A stretch of DNA of 64,000 bases, taken from contig NZ_AP025739.1 of assembly GCF_003574315.2 (NCBI RefSeq), forward strand, positions 4,154,001-4,218,000, written 5' to 3'. Positions 17,416 to 26,313 of this stretch are shown here, piece by piece. The notes beneath the pieces are model-generated. The model made no database searches. It worked only from the letters and a program-made list of their open reading frames with translations, and was not told the origin of the DNA. The position numbers were made by a program, and so were the translations under genes. This stretch comes from Capsulimonas corticalis (GTDB lineage: Bacteria > Armatimonadota > Armatimonadia > Armatimonadales > Capsulimonadaceae). Numbering within the stretch: position 1 is the first letter of the stretch; each line of letters opens with the position of its first letter.

Positions 17416-18113
17416 CCACTTCTACGCTTGCCTCTTCAGACGCCGGCGGCTCTGACGAGCCGAAGATCCTGCGCCGGCTCCGAGAAAAGCTTCTCGCCCT
17501 GAGCTACCCTGAGTTCCAGAGATGCCTCCAGCATCTGCTGGAGGCAATGGGGTACGCGGACGTTGCCGCGACCGGCCGCATCCGGAGGCGCGGCCGCAAC
17601 CTGGACGGCGGCGTCGACCTGGTGGCTTGGCTGCAGGCGGGCGTGACGCGGTTCCGGATCGTCGCGCAGGCCAAGCAGCTGACAGAGCCTGTGCAGAAGC
17701 GCAGCGTGGACGAGCTGCGCGGGGCGGCGCTGCGGCTGGACGCCCGGCAGGGGCTGATCATGACGACCGCCGGCGTCTCGCCGGTCGCCCGCGCCGCAGC
17801 AGCGTCTGTTCCTACTACGCCGATCCGGCTGATCGACGGCACGGAGCTTGCGGAACTGATGGTCCGGTATAGCGTCGGAGTGATCCGCGACGAACACGGG
17901 ATCGCCTTGGACGAAGACTACTGGCGGAGACTGTCTCCCTTTCCGCAGCCGCCGGCCTCTGATCGCAGTCTGGGCAAAGCCGCGCAGCCTGCTCCCGACA
18001 CTTGGGAAGGCGGCACATCTTTGGATGAGCCAGATGCAGCACCCGCGCTACGCGTACATATAACCGTTGCGCTGGTAAAGACGGATGACCACAAGCGCAG
18101 AAAAGAGCGATGA
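17412..18113 (+). CDS. Mrr-like restriction endonuclease
   Basis: 233 residues. The segment NLDGGVDLVAW followed after about 15 residues by RIVAQAKQL matches the D-x(n)-ExK-like core of the Mrr_cat domain (PD-(D/E)XK fold), in which the second motif is often QxK as here. Preceding helices (YPEFQRCLQHLLEAMGY) are the usual start of the domain, and GLIMTTAGVSPVAR is the conserved later strand and helix. Mrr-type enzymes cut methylated or foreign DNA; no cognate methylase is present, consistent with a type IV-like enzyme. It is coupled by ATGA overlaps to both neighbours. Confidence 0.78.
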   Translation: MTTSTLASSDAGGSDEPKILRRLREKLLALSYPEFQRCLQHLLEAMGYADVAATGRIRRRGRNLDGGVDLVAWLQAGVTRFRIVAQAKQLTEPVQKRSVDELRGAALRLDARQGLIMTTAGVSPVARAAAASVPTTPIRLIDGTELAELMVRYSVGVIRDEHGIALDEDYWRRLSPFPQPPASDRSLGKAAQPAPDTWEGGTSLDEPDAAPALRVHITVALVKTDDHKRRKER

Positions 18114-18643
18114 TGGGGCGCTCGCACGCCCTCGCCGGCGTCGGCTCCCTGTGGCTGCTAGCCGCAGTTCCGAATGGCCTCTCGGGAGATGGCCTGCTCG
18201 ACAATGTCGCTGTACTCGCGGCTGTGGCGGCGCTTGGCGCACTGCTTCCGGACCTGGACGCCTCCCGGTCCAAGCTGTCTTCCTGGGAGGTCGCCGGCGT
18301 GCGCCCGCTGGTCCCGCTGGCGGCGCTCGTGCATAGCGCCTGGGGGCATCGCGGACCGCTGCACTCTCTCTACGGGCTCACCCTGATCGCCTGTGTCGGC
18401 GGCATGCTCGCTCCAGCCTTGGGATGGCGTCCGGCAGCGGCCCTGACGCTTGGATTCGCGAGCCACCTGGCTGCCGACGCGTGCACTCGCACCGGCATAC
18501 CGTTCCTTCCCTGGCGCAAGCGCCGCTACTGGCTTCTGCCGTCGCGACTGCGCCTCTCCACCGGCTCTTCGGCCGAGGACGCGCTTTTGCCGCTGCTGGC
18601 CCTGGCGGCGCTGTCGCTCCTACTCGTCCACGCCAGGGTGTAG
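18110..18643 (+). CDS. YdjM/DUF457-like membrane-bound metal-dependent hydrolase
   Basis: 177 residues with four to five membrane segments. Family hallmarks: SHALAG at the N terminus, ALLPDLDASRSKLS (metal-ligand LLPDxD), WGHRGPLHS (HRG-x-H) and GFASHLAADACTRTGIPFLP (SHLxxD). These are the conserved His/Asp positions of the YdjM (LexA-regulated, DUF457) family. Its start overlaps the nuclease stop, so all three genes 16942-18643 form one transcription unit. The physiological substrate is not known. Confidence 0.82.
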   Translation: MMGRSHALAGVGSLWLLAAVPNGLSGDGLLDNVAVLAAVAALGALLPDLDASRSKLSSWEVAGVRPLVPLAALVHSAWGHRGPLHSLYGLTLIACVGGMLAPALGWRPAAALTLGFASHLAADACTRTGIPFLPWRKRRYWLLPSRLRLSTGSSAEDALLPLLALAALSLLLVHARV

Positions 18644-18677
18644 CCCACACGACCTTCCGAACCATAAACGAACCGCC

Positions 18678-18962
18678 ATGGCCGAACGCCGTTATTCCCA
18701 CCGACTGCCTAGGTCTGTCCGCCACTCTTCCAGCCAGGATCAGCGCCAGTCCGTCCCCCACAACCAGCGGCTTGCCCTCTTCCTCCATCTCGCGCGGATA
18801 TTGCTGCGGCTTGCCCGCCGGATCCCGTGGTCCCGCCTCTGCGGGCAGGACAAACCTTCTGCAATAGAAGCCGCACAGATGCTGGAGGAGGCTCTCATCG
18901 CAATCCCAACGCCGTCCGGCAAAGGACGCGGGCGCCGCTCCACTGGGTTGCCGCCATTATAG
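18678..18962 (+). CDS. Small basic protein of the duplicated block, copy A
   Basis: 94 residues starting MAERRYSHRLPRSVRHSS. It contains LALFLHLARILLRLARRIPW, an amphipathic Leu/Arg helix, then a Cys-containing segment and a helix. A paralogue of about 80 % identity lies at 21900-22148, again directly upstream of a paralogue of the next gene. Conservation across the duplication shows that it is a real gene. Function unknown. Confidence 0.6.
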   Translation: MAERRYSHRLPRSVRHSSSQDQRQSVPHNQRLALFLHLARILLRLARRIPWSRLCGQDKPSAIEAAQMLEEALIAIPTPSGKGRGRRSTGLPPL

Positions 18963-18983
18963 ATATCATCTTAGCATCCGCCT

Positions 18984-19802
18984 ATGGACAGAAGCGAGAC
19001 CAAAGCCCAATCAGCATGGGAGACGGCTCCGTTCGTCATCGAACACTTGAGGCTGGATCGGAAGCCGGACGGCAGTTTCCGGCCAAGCGCCAGCATCTTG
19101 ATGACGCCGGTGTTCCGGACATCTGGGCTGCTGGCCTCGTTGCCAGCGGAAGAGGTGAAGAGCCTAATTCTTCTGTTGAGTTTCGTCACGCCTAACGGTC
19201 GATGCCTTCCCTCTGTTCAGGAAATGGCCGCAGCAATGGGTGTGTCCGAGGGCAAAGTACGCGCTCGTATGGAGCGTTTGGCATGTACGCAGTGGGTAGG
19301 GCATGCACTTGTGCATGAGATCAAGCGTCCAACTGGCATGGACGCATATGCGCCTGCGCCGGAAATTCTCGCTGACGTTTCTTGGGAGCCAGATGACATA
19401 CCCACTCCGCCAGTCGGGCCCAATGGGCATTTAGAGCATGGCGTCCGGGATGCAATAATTGCGCACTCACGCCATCACTATACGAAGCCTCGGGCAGAAG
19501 TGGAGCGTGAAATCGCCGAGTTCTATGGGTGGGCATTGCCTGATGGTTCGCAGGATGCCCAGTCATCATCTCCAAAACAGAGGATTGGCTTGGAAGACCC
19601 GGAACGCGCTCGCATACGCCGGCTTCTGTTTGGCGTCGGTATCGGTGGCGATCAGGCGGAGGCACTTATGGATGAATATCCAACAGAGCGTATATTGAGG
19701 CAGATCGAGTGGTTGCCGCATCGAAACGCGCGCGATCGGGGACGGTTGCTAGTTGCAGCTATCGAAGCGGACTATGAGGCGCCATCATTGCTACGGAAAT
19801 GA
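18984..19802 (+). CDS. Helix-turn-helix protein, putative replication initiator-like, copy A
   Basis: 272 residues. The central part is a winged-helix reader (LPSVQEMAAAMGVSEGKVRA, then the wing EIKRPTGMDAY). The C-terminal part has the pattern GVG...A..LM-EYP-ERI-RQIEWLPHRNAR---LL--AIEADYE-P, seen in plasmid and phage helix-turn-helix proteins tied to replication. No Shine-Dalgarno precedes the ATG, suggesting coupling to the small gene 21 bases upstream. The paralogue at 22204-23013 keeps the same structure. The replication role is inferred, not shown. Confidence 0.6.
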   Translation: MDRSETKAQSAWETAPFVIEHLRLDRKPDGSFRPSASILMTPVFRTSGLLASLPAEEVKSLILLLSFVTPNGRCLPSVQEMAAAMGVSEGKVRARMERLACTQWVGHALVHEIKRPTGMDAYAPAPEILADVSWEPDDIPTPPVGPNGHLEHGVRDAIIAHSRHHYTKPRAEVEREIAEFYGWALPDGSQDAQSSSPKQRIGLEDPERARIRRLLFGVGIGGDQAEALMDEYPTERILRQIEWLPHRNARDRGRLLVAAIEADYEAPSLLRK

Positions 19803-19869
19803 TATCCGCAGCATAGTTCGGACTCGGACTGTCACAGTCGATTGCGTCTATGATATCGGCATCCCTGGT

Positions 19870-20052
19870 GTCATGTCGCCGTTATTAACGGCGCCTTCCC
19901 CCCGTGCGACCTGCGTTGCCTTCGCGCAAGCGGGCTCGCGTTAGGGGTTGGCGCGGGATACTGTATGCCCGTACCCTGGGCATTTTCGATCATGGGGAGC
20001 CACGAGAGGATTGCGTCGGCGAAAAGCTTCCAACTTACTCCAGGAAAGTCCA
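19870..20052 (+). repeat. Conserved non-coding repeat R, copy A
   Basis: About 180 bases, by eye 80-85 % identical in direct orientation to 21677-21860. Common landmarks: TCATGTCGCC-TTATTAACGG, GCGCAA-CGGGCTCGCG, GGGATACTGTAT-CCCGTACC, and CGGCGAAAAGCTTCCAACTT ending at AAAGTCCACC. Copy A contains the palindrome GCCGTTATTAACGGC. It may be a promoter/operator or replication or attachment region; the rest of the stretch 19803-20270 shows no gene. Confidence 0.75.
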
Positions 20053-20270
20053 CCAAATTGTACACGCGCGCAGCACTCCGCAGGGGGGCTTTGTGCAGCA
20101 GAGTAGGGAGTCCAGTCTTCACCGGTAACGGTGTGCGTTGGACTCCTTACTTTTTTGCGCGCAGAGGTGAAAAGGCCTTGCGCGCAACTTCCGGTCGGAT
20201 ATCGGCTGTCACCCAAACGATGAATTTGTGCAGGCTTGTTTTGGAGGCCATTCTTTCTCAAAATATTCTA

Positions 20271-21169
20271 GAGCCTGTTATGGACTTTTTTCGCATTAAT
20301 TAGCATCGTCTGCTTGCTGGCTTGGTACACCCGGCTCATGTGATATTATGTGCACATGACCTCCCGAAAAAGCTATACTTCCGATGTGTCCGACGATGAG
20401 TGGGCATTTGTGGCGCCCTATTTGACGCTGATGAATACTGAAGCCCCGCAACGAGATTACAGTCTGCGCGAAGTCTTTGATGGTTTGCGATGGATCGTAC
20501 GCGCCGGAGCGCAGTGGCGGCTCATGCCCCATGACCTGCCGCCCTGGCATACCGTCTACCAGCAGACGCGACGCTGGATCCACGCCGGCGTCTTCGAACA
20601 TATCGCCCACGACCTGCGCGCCGTGTTGCGACTGGCCGAAGGACGAAACGCTCAGCCCAGCGCCGCGATTTATGACGGACAGACGATTCAATCGACGCCC
20701 GAGAGCGGAGAGCGCGCCGGATACGATGGAGCTAAGAAGCGCAAAGGCAGTAAAATCCACATTGCCGTTGATACGCTGGGGCACCTTTTGGCGTTGCTAG
20801 TGACACCCGCCAATGAACAGGAGCGGGCGCAAGTTTCCGAGTTGACCCAGGCGGTCCAAGAAGCCACGGGCGGCAGCGTGGAGCTTGCTTACGTCGATCA
20901 AGGCTACACGGGTGACGCCGCCGCCGAGGCCGCCCAAGAGCACGGCGTGACGCTCCAGGTGGTCAAGCTTTCGGAAGCCAAGCGCGGTTTCGTGCTGCTG
21001 CCTCGGCGCTGGGTGGTCGAGCGATCCTTTGCCTGGAAGTCGCGTTTCCGGCGGCTGGTGCGAGATTACGAGCGGTTGCCTGAGACGGTCAAAGGATTAC
21101 ATTATTTGTCCTTCGTCATATTAATGCTCGCCAAATATGCAGTGATTATGAAAAGTGCATAACAGCTTC
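20271..21169 (+). mobile_element. IS5-family (IS427-like) insertion sequence, apparently intact
   Basis: An 899-base element with terminal repeats GAGCCTGTTATGGACTTTT and, from the other end, GAAGCTGTTATGCACTTTT. It is flanked by TA on both sides (within CTAG), the usual IS427-group target. It carries one full-length transposase gene. Confidence 0.85.
20356..21162 (+). CDS. IS5-family DDE transposase
   Basis: 268 residues. The DDE triad is visible: Asp in AAIYDGQTIQ, Asp in AYVDQGYTG, and Glu in RRWVVERSFAWKSRFRRL, with the typical Y-(2)-R-(3)-E-type spacing after it. The N-terminal DUF4096-like region (DDEWAFVAPYL, WRLMPHDLPPW) matches the IS427/IS1031-like groups. No frameshift or internal stop, so the element could be mobile. 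Confidence 0.92.
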   Translation: MTSRKSYTSDVSDDEWAFVAPYLTLMNTEAPQRDYSLREVFDGLRWIVRAGAQWRLMPHDLPPWHTVYQQTRRWIHAGVFEHIAHDLRAVLRLAEGRNAQPSAAIYDGQTIQSTPESGERAGYDGAKKRKGSKIHIAVDTLGHLLALLVTPANEQERAQVSELTQAVQEATGGSVELAYVDQGYTGDAAAEAAQEHGVTLQVVKLSEAKRGFVLLPRRWVVERSFAWKSRFRRLVRDYERLPETVKGLHYLSFVILMLAKYAVIMKSA

Positions 21170-21240
21170 TAGCTGTACGTAGCAGCGCTTCTATATCCGC
21201 CAGCGCGATACGTATCAAGCCCAAGCGGGTTCGAAGTCGG

Positions 21241-21678
21241 TCAATGCCGCCGATCCAGCGCAGCCTGGGCTCGCTGAAATGTCTCCTCGCTGATGACCGC
21301 CTCGTGCTGTCCTCGGGCTAAGCCTTCTCCACTTTCCACCAGGCCTGCGTACCAGGGGTTCCTGAAGAGGTAGAGCATTGACGTCGGTCCCAGCGGCCCG
21401 CCCCTCGTGCCGGAGAGCCCCTTCGCCGCCATTATCCTTGCGATCTCACGGACGGAGTGCCGCCCTCCGCCAACAAGCTCGAAGGCCTCTCTGATCAGCG
21501 CGGCCTTGGCGGGGTCCAACACAGGCCTGCCGTTCACGGCGGTATAGCCGTTGGGCATCACCCGGACCGCGCCGCCTTCCGCCTCCTTGCGGCGCATGGC
21601 GTCCTTGGCCTTCTTGGTCCAGCCGCGCTGACGCGCCCGCTTGTACTCGTCCCTGATTTGTTGCTCTGTGGTGTTCAT
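21241..21678 (-). CDS. Recombinase-domain fragment of a large serine recombinase
   Basis: 145 residues from the ATG at 21678. It has the Recombinase domain (PF07508-like): GYTAVNGRPVLDPAKAALIR, then a helix, VREIARIMAAKGLSG and LFRNPWYAGLVESGE, ending at ISEETFQRAQAALDRRH. The N-terminal resolvase catalytic domain with its Ser nucleophile is absent and so is the long zinc-ribbon/coiled-coil end. Its start lies inside the conserved R repeat. It is either a remnant or a stand-alone DNA-binding derivative. Confidence 0.7.
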   Translation of the reverse strand: MNTTEQQIRDEYKRARQRGWTKKAKDAMRRKEAEGGAVRVMPNGYTAVNGRPVLDPAKAALIREAFELVGGGRHSVREIARIMAAKGLSGTRGGPLGPTSMLYLFRNPWYAGLVESGEGLARGQHEAVISEETFQRAQAALDRRH

Positions 21679-21860
21679 GTCGCCATTATTAACGGTAGGG
21701 ATGCTCCGCGCGACCTGCGTTGCTTTCGCGCAACCGGGCTCGCGCCGGGCGGTTGTGGGGGATACTGTATTCCCGTACCTTGAGCATTGTCGATCATGGG
21801 AAGCCACGAGAGGATTGCTTCGGCGAAAAGCTTCCAACTTACTCCAGGAAAGTCCACCCG
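21677..21860 (+). repeat. Conserved non-coding repeat R, copy B
   Basis: Direct-orientation counterpart of 19870-20052. It lies between the recombinase fragment and small gene copy B, and includes the 5' end of the recombinase fragment. Confidence 0.75.
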
Positions 21861-21899
21861 ACCCGCGTCTCAATCCACAGGAACCCATAAAGAACCGCC

Positions 21900-22148
21900 A
21901 TGGCCGAACGCCATTATTCCCAAGGATTGTTGAGGTCCGCCTATCTATCGTCCAATCAGGACCACCGACAGTCCGTTCCGCGCAACCAGCAACTCGCCCT
22001 CTTCCTCCATCTCGCACGGATACTTCTGCGGCTCGCCCGGCGCATTCCGTGGTCCCGCCTTTGCGAACACGACGAAGCGTCTGCAATGGAAGCCACCGAG
22101 ATCCTGAAGGAGGCGCTTAGCGCCGCTCCGGCGCCGCCAGGTAAGTGA
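21900..22148 (+). CDS. Small basic protein of the duplicated block, copy B
   Basis: 82 residues starting MAERHYSQGLLRSAYLSSNQ and sharing the LALFLHLARILLRLARRIPW helix with the 18678 gene. The C terminus is 12 residues shorter. Upstream bases (CCATAAA-GAACCGCC) are also shared with copy A, so the duplication includes the translation start region. Confidence 0.6.
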   Translation: MAERHYSQGLLRSAYLSSNQDHRQSVPRNQQLALFLHLARILLRLARRIPWSRLCEHDEASAMEATEILKEALSAAPAPPGK

Positions 22149-22203
22149 CGCGGCCCTCTCTCCACTGATTGGCGCCATCGTAGATATATCTCAGCATTCG
22201 CCC

Positions 22204-23013
22204 ATGGACAGCAGCGAGACTCAATCTCAATCAGCATGGGAGACGGCACCGTTCGTCGTCGAGCACCTGAGGCTGGACAGGAAGCCGGACGGTAGTTTCC
22301 GACCGGCTGCCAGCATCTTGATGACTCCGGCGCTGCGGACGTCCGGACTGCTGGCTTCGTTGCCAGCGGAAGAGGTGAAGAGCCTGATTTTTCTGCTGAG
22401 CTTCGTCACTCCCAACGGTCGATGCCTTCCTTCAGTCCAGGAAATGGCCTTAGCAATGGGAGTGTCCGAGAACAAAATGCGTGCTCGGATGAACCGCTTG
22501 ACGGATACACAGTGGCTGGGAAAGGCGCTTGTGCATGAGATCAAGCGTCCGACAGGCATGGACGCATACGCCCTATCCCCGGAAATTCTCGCTGAAGCTC
22601 CTTGGCAGCCGGATGACATGCAAAACCTGCAAGTCGAGCCTGATGGGCGTTTAGTGCATAGCGTCCGAGATGCCATAGTTGCGCACTCGCGGGAGCGATA
22701 TACGAAGCCTCGGGCAGACGTGGAGCGGGAGATCGCAGAGTTCTACGGGTGGAGGCGTAGTGAATACGCCGAGAAGGAAGAAACGTCCGAGATAGCGGCG
22801 AAGGCAGATCCCCAAAGGGATGATCTGCGGCGCAGGTTGTTTGCCGTCGGCGTGGGGGGAAGCCAGGCTGAAGAACTGCTTGACGCCTACCCAGCGGATC
22901 AGATCCATCGGCAACTTGACTGGCTGCCATACAGAAACGCCAGGAACCGTTCGGGGCTTCTCTTGGCGGCGATTGAGCAGGACTATGCTGAGCCAAGAGC
23001 CATGAGAACGTAA
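22204..23013 (+). CDS. Helix-turn-helix protein, putative replication initiator-like, copy B
   Basis: 269 residues, highly similar along its whole length to the 18984-19802 product. The winged-helix region (LPSVQEMALAMGVSENKMRA) and the C-terminal AEELLDAYPADQIHRQLDWLP pattern are kept. The variable stretch around residues 180-205 (acidic linker) has drifted most, as expected for a disordered linker. Both copies are full-length and free of stops, so both may be functional. Confidence 0.6.
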   Translation: MDSSETQSQSAWETAPFVVEHLRLDRKPDGSFRPAASILMTPALRTSGLLASLPAEEVKSLIFLLSFVTPNGRCLPSVQEMALAMGVSENKMRARMNRLTDTQWLGKALVHEIKRPTGMDAYALSPEILAEAPWQPDDMQNLQVEPDGRLVHSVRDAIVAHSRERYTKPRADVEREIAEFYGWRRSEYAEKEETSEIAAKADPQRDDLRRRLFAVGVGGSQAEELLDAYPADQIHRQLDWLPYRNARNRSGLLLAAIEQDYAEPRAMRT

Positions 23014-23338
23014 TGCAACAGTAATTGGCTGCATGCCCCTCACACTCCGCTATTGCAAGGTGAAGGGCATGACCGTTCCTAGTGATGTCTCAAAGCACGC
23101 GAGTTGAGTCTTTCGACGCATCGTTTACGCTTGAGGGTGATGCATGTTTGGCGTCAAGTTGCGTGACAGCATGAATGACTGGATCGTTTGTCGTGAAGCT
23201 GAATTTCGATTACGTCCTCGTTGTCTGGAAAAGTGCTGTCCCCCCTTCACTTTGATGGGATCGGTACGAAACCTCCATGCCCGACAAGAAAGTCCCAACA
23301 CAAGTGGGGGTGATCGAGACCGACAAACGTATCACTTG
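23014..23338. other. Intergenic stretch, one hairpin
   Basis: No gene supported. An imperfect hairpin at 23032-23071 (CATGCCC-TCAC against GTGA-GGGCATG) follows the helix-turn-helix gene but has no T run. Confidence 0.5.
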
Positions 23339-25177
23339 TTACACCTGACCACTCAGCATTCGTAACGCCGACAGTGAAGGAGAGAAGAAGTAGCCGCCGC
23401 CCGTCGGAAGCACCCAGTCTTTTTCAGTCGTCAACGCGACGGACTGGGGAGTGCCGTTGGCATCCGGTATGACCGTCTGAAAGTGACGCGTGCGAGTACC
23501 GTCTGCATTGTTCACCTGGCCGATGATGGGGTCCACTCCGGCGCCCGGTTCCTTAAAGTCGGGGTTGTTGGCCCAGCACCGTGTCACGAACTCGAATTGC
23601 CGCTCGATCGACGTCTGGTACGCGAAGAACAGCAGGCCCCGATCGACGTTATCATCAACAGGGGAGGTCGGTGTCGAGGCCGATATGTCGCCGTACGGGA
23701 TGCCTCGGCGCAGCAGCCGGTGCGTCTGCGTGTCAGGCTCGTTCAGCGTCGCGTTCGCCGGACAGCCTGGCGGTGTAGCTCCCGCCACCGCCCCGTATCC
23801 TCCGGTCTGGAGCGGCGTGTCGTCGCGCGGGTAGACCTTTCGGATGTGCGCGCTGAACGGGCACACTTGTCCAGCCGTGTCTCCAGGGGAGGGTGGGGCG
23901 AATTCGTCGGTGCACGAGAAGGGGTCTGACGGAGGGGCTGGAATATTCGCAGTCGCGCCTCCAAACTCAAAGTTGTTGTTGGCGCAGTCGTCGTTTCCGA
24001 GGGTAGAGTTATCCTGGTCCGGCTCTCGCAGAACCGGGGCGCCGCTTGCCCATCGCCCCACCAGACGCGACCCGACCAATGCGGGAGCGCTTCCGGTTGT
24101 AGGGTTGAGCACATTGTTGTTCGTTGCCGTTGTCTTGAGGAAGGCGTGGAAGCCGCCCACATCCTGGCGTAACCGCCTGAATACTAAGAATGATCCGTTT
24201 TTCGCCCATGTCGGGCCCGCTTCCGCGATCGGCCCGGGAATTGGATTGGGTCCATCCCAATCGGCGTTCGGCTGCGAATTCTGCTTCGGATATCCGAATA
24301 CGAACTCGCCGGACCAGAGCAGGTCCTGTCCTGGCTTGCCTTGAGCGGGCGTACCCGGCTGGCCGTTTTGCGATGGCTGATCGCGTTTGGCGGGGTTCTG
24401 CCTCAATGTCAGCACATCTCGCGGATCACTCGACAGCAGGCCGCGTATTCCTGGCTGAGAAATGCCGTCAAGGAAGCCGAAGTGCTCGTGGCCAGAAAGA
24501 TTGCCCGGCAAGTTCGCTCCGTTCTGCTTGAAGGTGATCCGGGCGCCGCTGCCAAGACACTTTCCGTCAGCTACATGTCCAGCGTAGATCGAATCCTCGA
24601 TGCGATTCACCTCAGTCGCTAGGTCCTCGCGTGTGTCGCTCGCTATCTGTACGATGACGAGTGGTTGGGCTCGTTCGCCACCCACGAACCAGCCATCGGG
24701 AGATCCTGGCGCGTCTCCCAACCGGTGCGAACGCTCCGCTAGCCCTTCGACAAAAGCCTGGTCCTTAAAGTCGGTGTCGAGCAGCCCCGGAACCACATCT
24801 TCAAGCGCCGAAAGGGCTTGGAACGTAAACGCGATATTCATCCACGTCGACCGCACGGCAATGCTCTCGTGTCCTCTGCGATGGCGTATGCTTTTGAAGA
24901 GCCGGTTAAACGCGATCACTTCCGCTGTAGTCGCCACGTATGGTAGTTGGGACGCCAGCCACTGCTGGAAATTGGTTGCGTCAGTAATTTCCAGAAATAG
25001 GAATGTCTGGAAATCCTTGTTGAAGCCGCCCAGTATATTTCCCTGAATCTCGTCAACCTCTAGTGGTTGACTGGCAACTTCGTCAGGGAGAATGGCGGTA
25101 TGAGAAGGGATGTTCGGAAGGCCGACGAGCGGCTCAGGCGCTGGCGTCTCGCGAGCAGGGGCGGTCAGGTTTGGCAT
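23339..25177 (-). CDS. DyP-type peroxidase
   Basis: A 612-residue haem peroxidase. Hallmarks: the distal GFLDGISQPG (the GxxDG motif with catalytic Asp), the CPFSAHIRKVYPRDD segment (containing the proximal-side conserved HIRK-PR), LLRRGIPYG, and GLLFFAYQTSIERQFEFV. No Tat or Sec signal peptide is apparent, so it is probably cytoplasmic. The length fits the larger DyP classes rather than the ~310-residue B class. The C terminus (SLSALRMLSGQV) does not match the encapsulin cargo motif and no encapsulin gene is adjacent. AAGGA lies before the ATG. It stands alone and may be ordinary host content between accessory genes. Confidence 0.9.
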   Translation of the reverse strand: MPNLTAPARETPAPEPLVGLPNIPSHTAILPDEVASQPLEVDEIQGNILGGFNKDFQTFLFLEITDATNFQQWLASQLPYVATTAEVIAFNRLFKSIRHRRGHESIAVRSTWMNIAFTFQALSALEDVVPGLLDTDFKDQAFVEGLAERSHRLGDAPGSPDGWFVGGERAQPLVIVQIASDTREDLATEVNRIEDSIYAGHVADGKCLGSGARITFKQNGANLPGNLSGHEHFGFLDGISQPGIRGLLSSDPRDVLTLRQNPAKRDQPSQNGQPGTPAQGKPGQDLLWSGEFVFGYPKQNSQPNADWDGPNPIPGPIAEAGPTWAKNGSFLVFRRLRQDVGGFHAFLKTTATNNNVLNPTTGSAPALVGSRLVGRWASGAPVLREPDQDNSTLGNDDCANNNFEFGGATANIPAPPSDPFSCTDEFAPPSPGDTAGQVCPFSAHIRKVYPRDDTPLQTGGYGAVAGATPPGCPANATLNEPDTQTHRLLRRGIPYGDISASTPTSPVDDNVDRGLLFFAYQTSIERQFEFVTRCWANNPDFKEPGAGVDPIIGQVNNADGTRTRHFQTVIPDANGTPQSVALTTEKDWVLPTGGGYFFSPSLSALRMLSGQV

Positions 25178-25569
25178 ATGGTGTCCTTGGCTGTGGAGTA
25201 ATGGGGCCTAATCCAATATAGAATTGCCGTTGGCAGGAGCCATCCTAGCATTCATTATAATCATCCGCGCCAAGTTTAGTTGCGATTATTGTTAGGTTGA
25301 AAGTTTGTGTTTGGGACGAATGTATGTAAAACTGTCCGGCAATCGATGGTAATTTTGTAGTCGCCATACATACAGGGCCAGTCGGGGATCCGGTTAAGAG
25401 GATAGTTGAGAATTGTATTATAAAATTCGTCGACAATAGCGGGGTATTCTGAAGGAGCGCATACGAAATCTCTTCGGCATTGAGTCGTTTGTGTGAAAGT
25501 TCTATATAGCGGCTCAGCTTAATACTAACTCAGGTATACTGGCGTTATTAAAGCGAACAAGGGTTTGTT
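25178..25569. other. Intergenic stretch between divergent genes
   Basis: 392 bases, more AT-rich than its surroundings, between the peroxidase and the Pycsar effector. It presumably holds both promoters; I see no gene or strong hairpin. Confidence 0.5.
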
Positions 25570-26313
25570 ATGGAACACCTCATGGCGGATAGGTTTAAAG
25601 GCAAAGATGGAGAGCGCCGCTTAGCTGATTCCTTGGCTGAGCAGGTGCTTGTAGGTGGGGACGCAACATTGGCATCCGAATTGGCCAGGTGCGGCGAGCT
25701 TCTCCAATTTCAGGCCGGAGACCAAGTGATTGTGCAAGGCGGTCACGACAACGATATTTACTTTATCGTTCTAGGCGCTGTTGATGTTTTCGTCCATGGG
25801 AGAAAAGTGGCGAGCCGGCGGGCAGGTTCGCACGTGGGCGAGATGGCCTTGGTTCAGCCTGCGCAGTTGCGATCCGCTACTGTGACGGCCAGCGAACAAA
25901 GTGTCCTGCTTCGTGTCTCCGAACCCGACTTTGTCGGTCTGGGCGATACCTTTCCGGTCCTCTGGCGGAGAATCGCCAAAGAACTCGCTCGCCGCCTTGA
26001 GCAACGTAACTCGCTAGTGGCCAATACACGTGACAAGATCCGAATTTTTATCATGTCTTCTGTGGAATCGCTGGATATCGCCCGGGCGATCCAAAACGGT
26101 TTAGAGTACGACCCGTACCTGGTCGTAGTATGGACGGACGGGGTGTTCCGGGCATCATCCTATCCCATTGATGCGCTCGAAGGGGAAGTGGATCAATCTG
26201 ACTTCGCGATCGCGATTGCCCATGCCGACGATGTAACGCACACCAGGGGAAAGACCTGGCCTACCGCTCGGGACAATGTCGTCTTTGAACTGGGACTTTT
26301 TATAGGTCGCTTA

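Noticed and set aside
18984-19802. Firm call as replication initiator
   Set aside because: Only helix-turn-helix and C-terminal pattern similarity; no iterons seen near either copy, so kept as putative.
23339-25177. DyP peroxidase as an encapsulin cargo
   Set aside because: C terminus lacks the cargo-loading motif and no shell gene is nearby.
25245-25436. Minus-strand frame of 63 codons between the peroxidase and the Pycsar effector
   Set aside because: No Shine-Dalgarno, no recognisable pattern; the region is AT-rich intergenic DNA.
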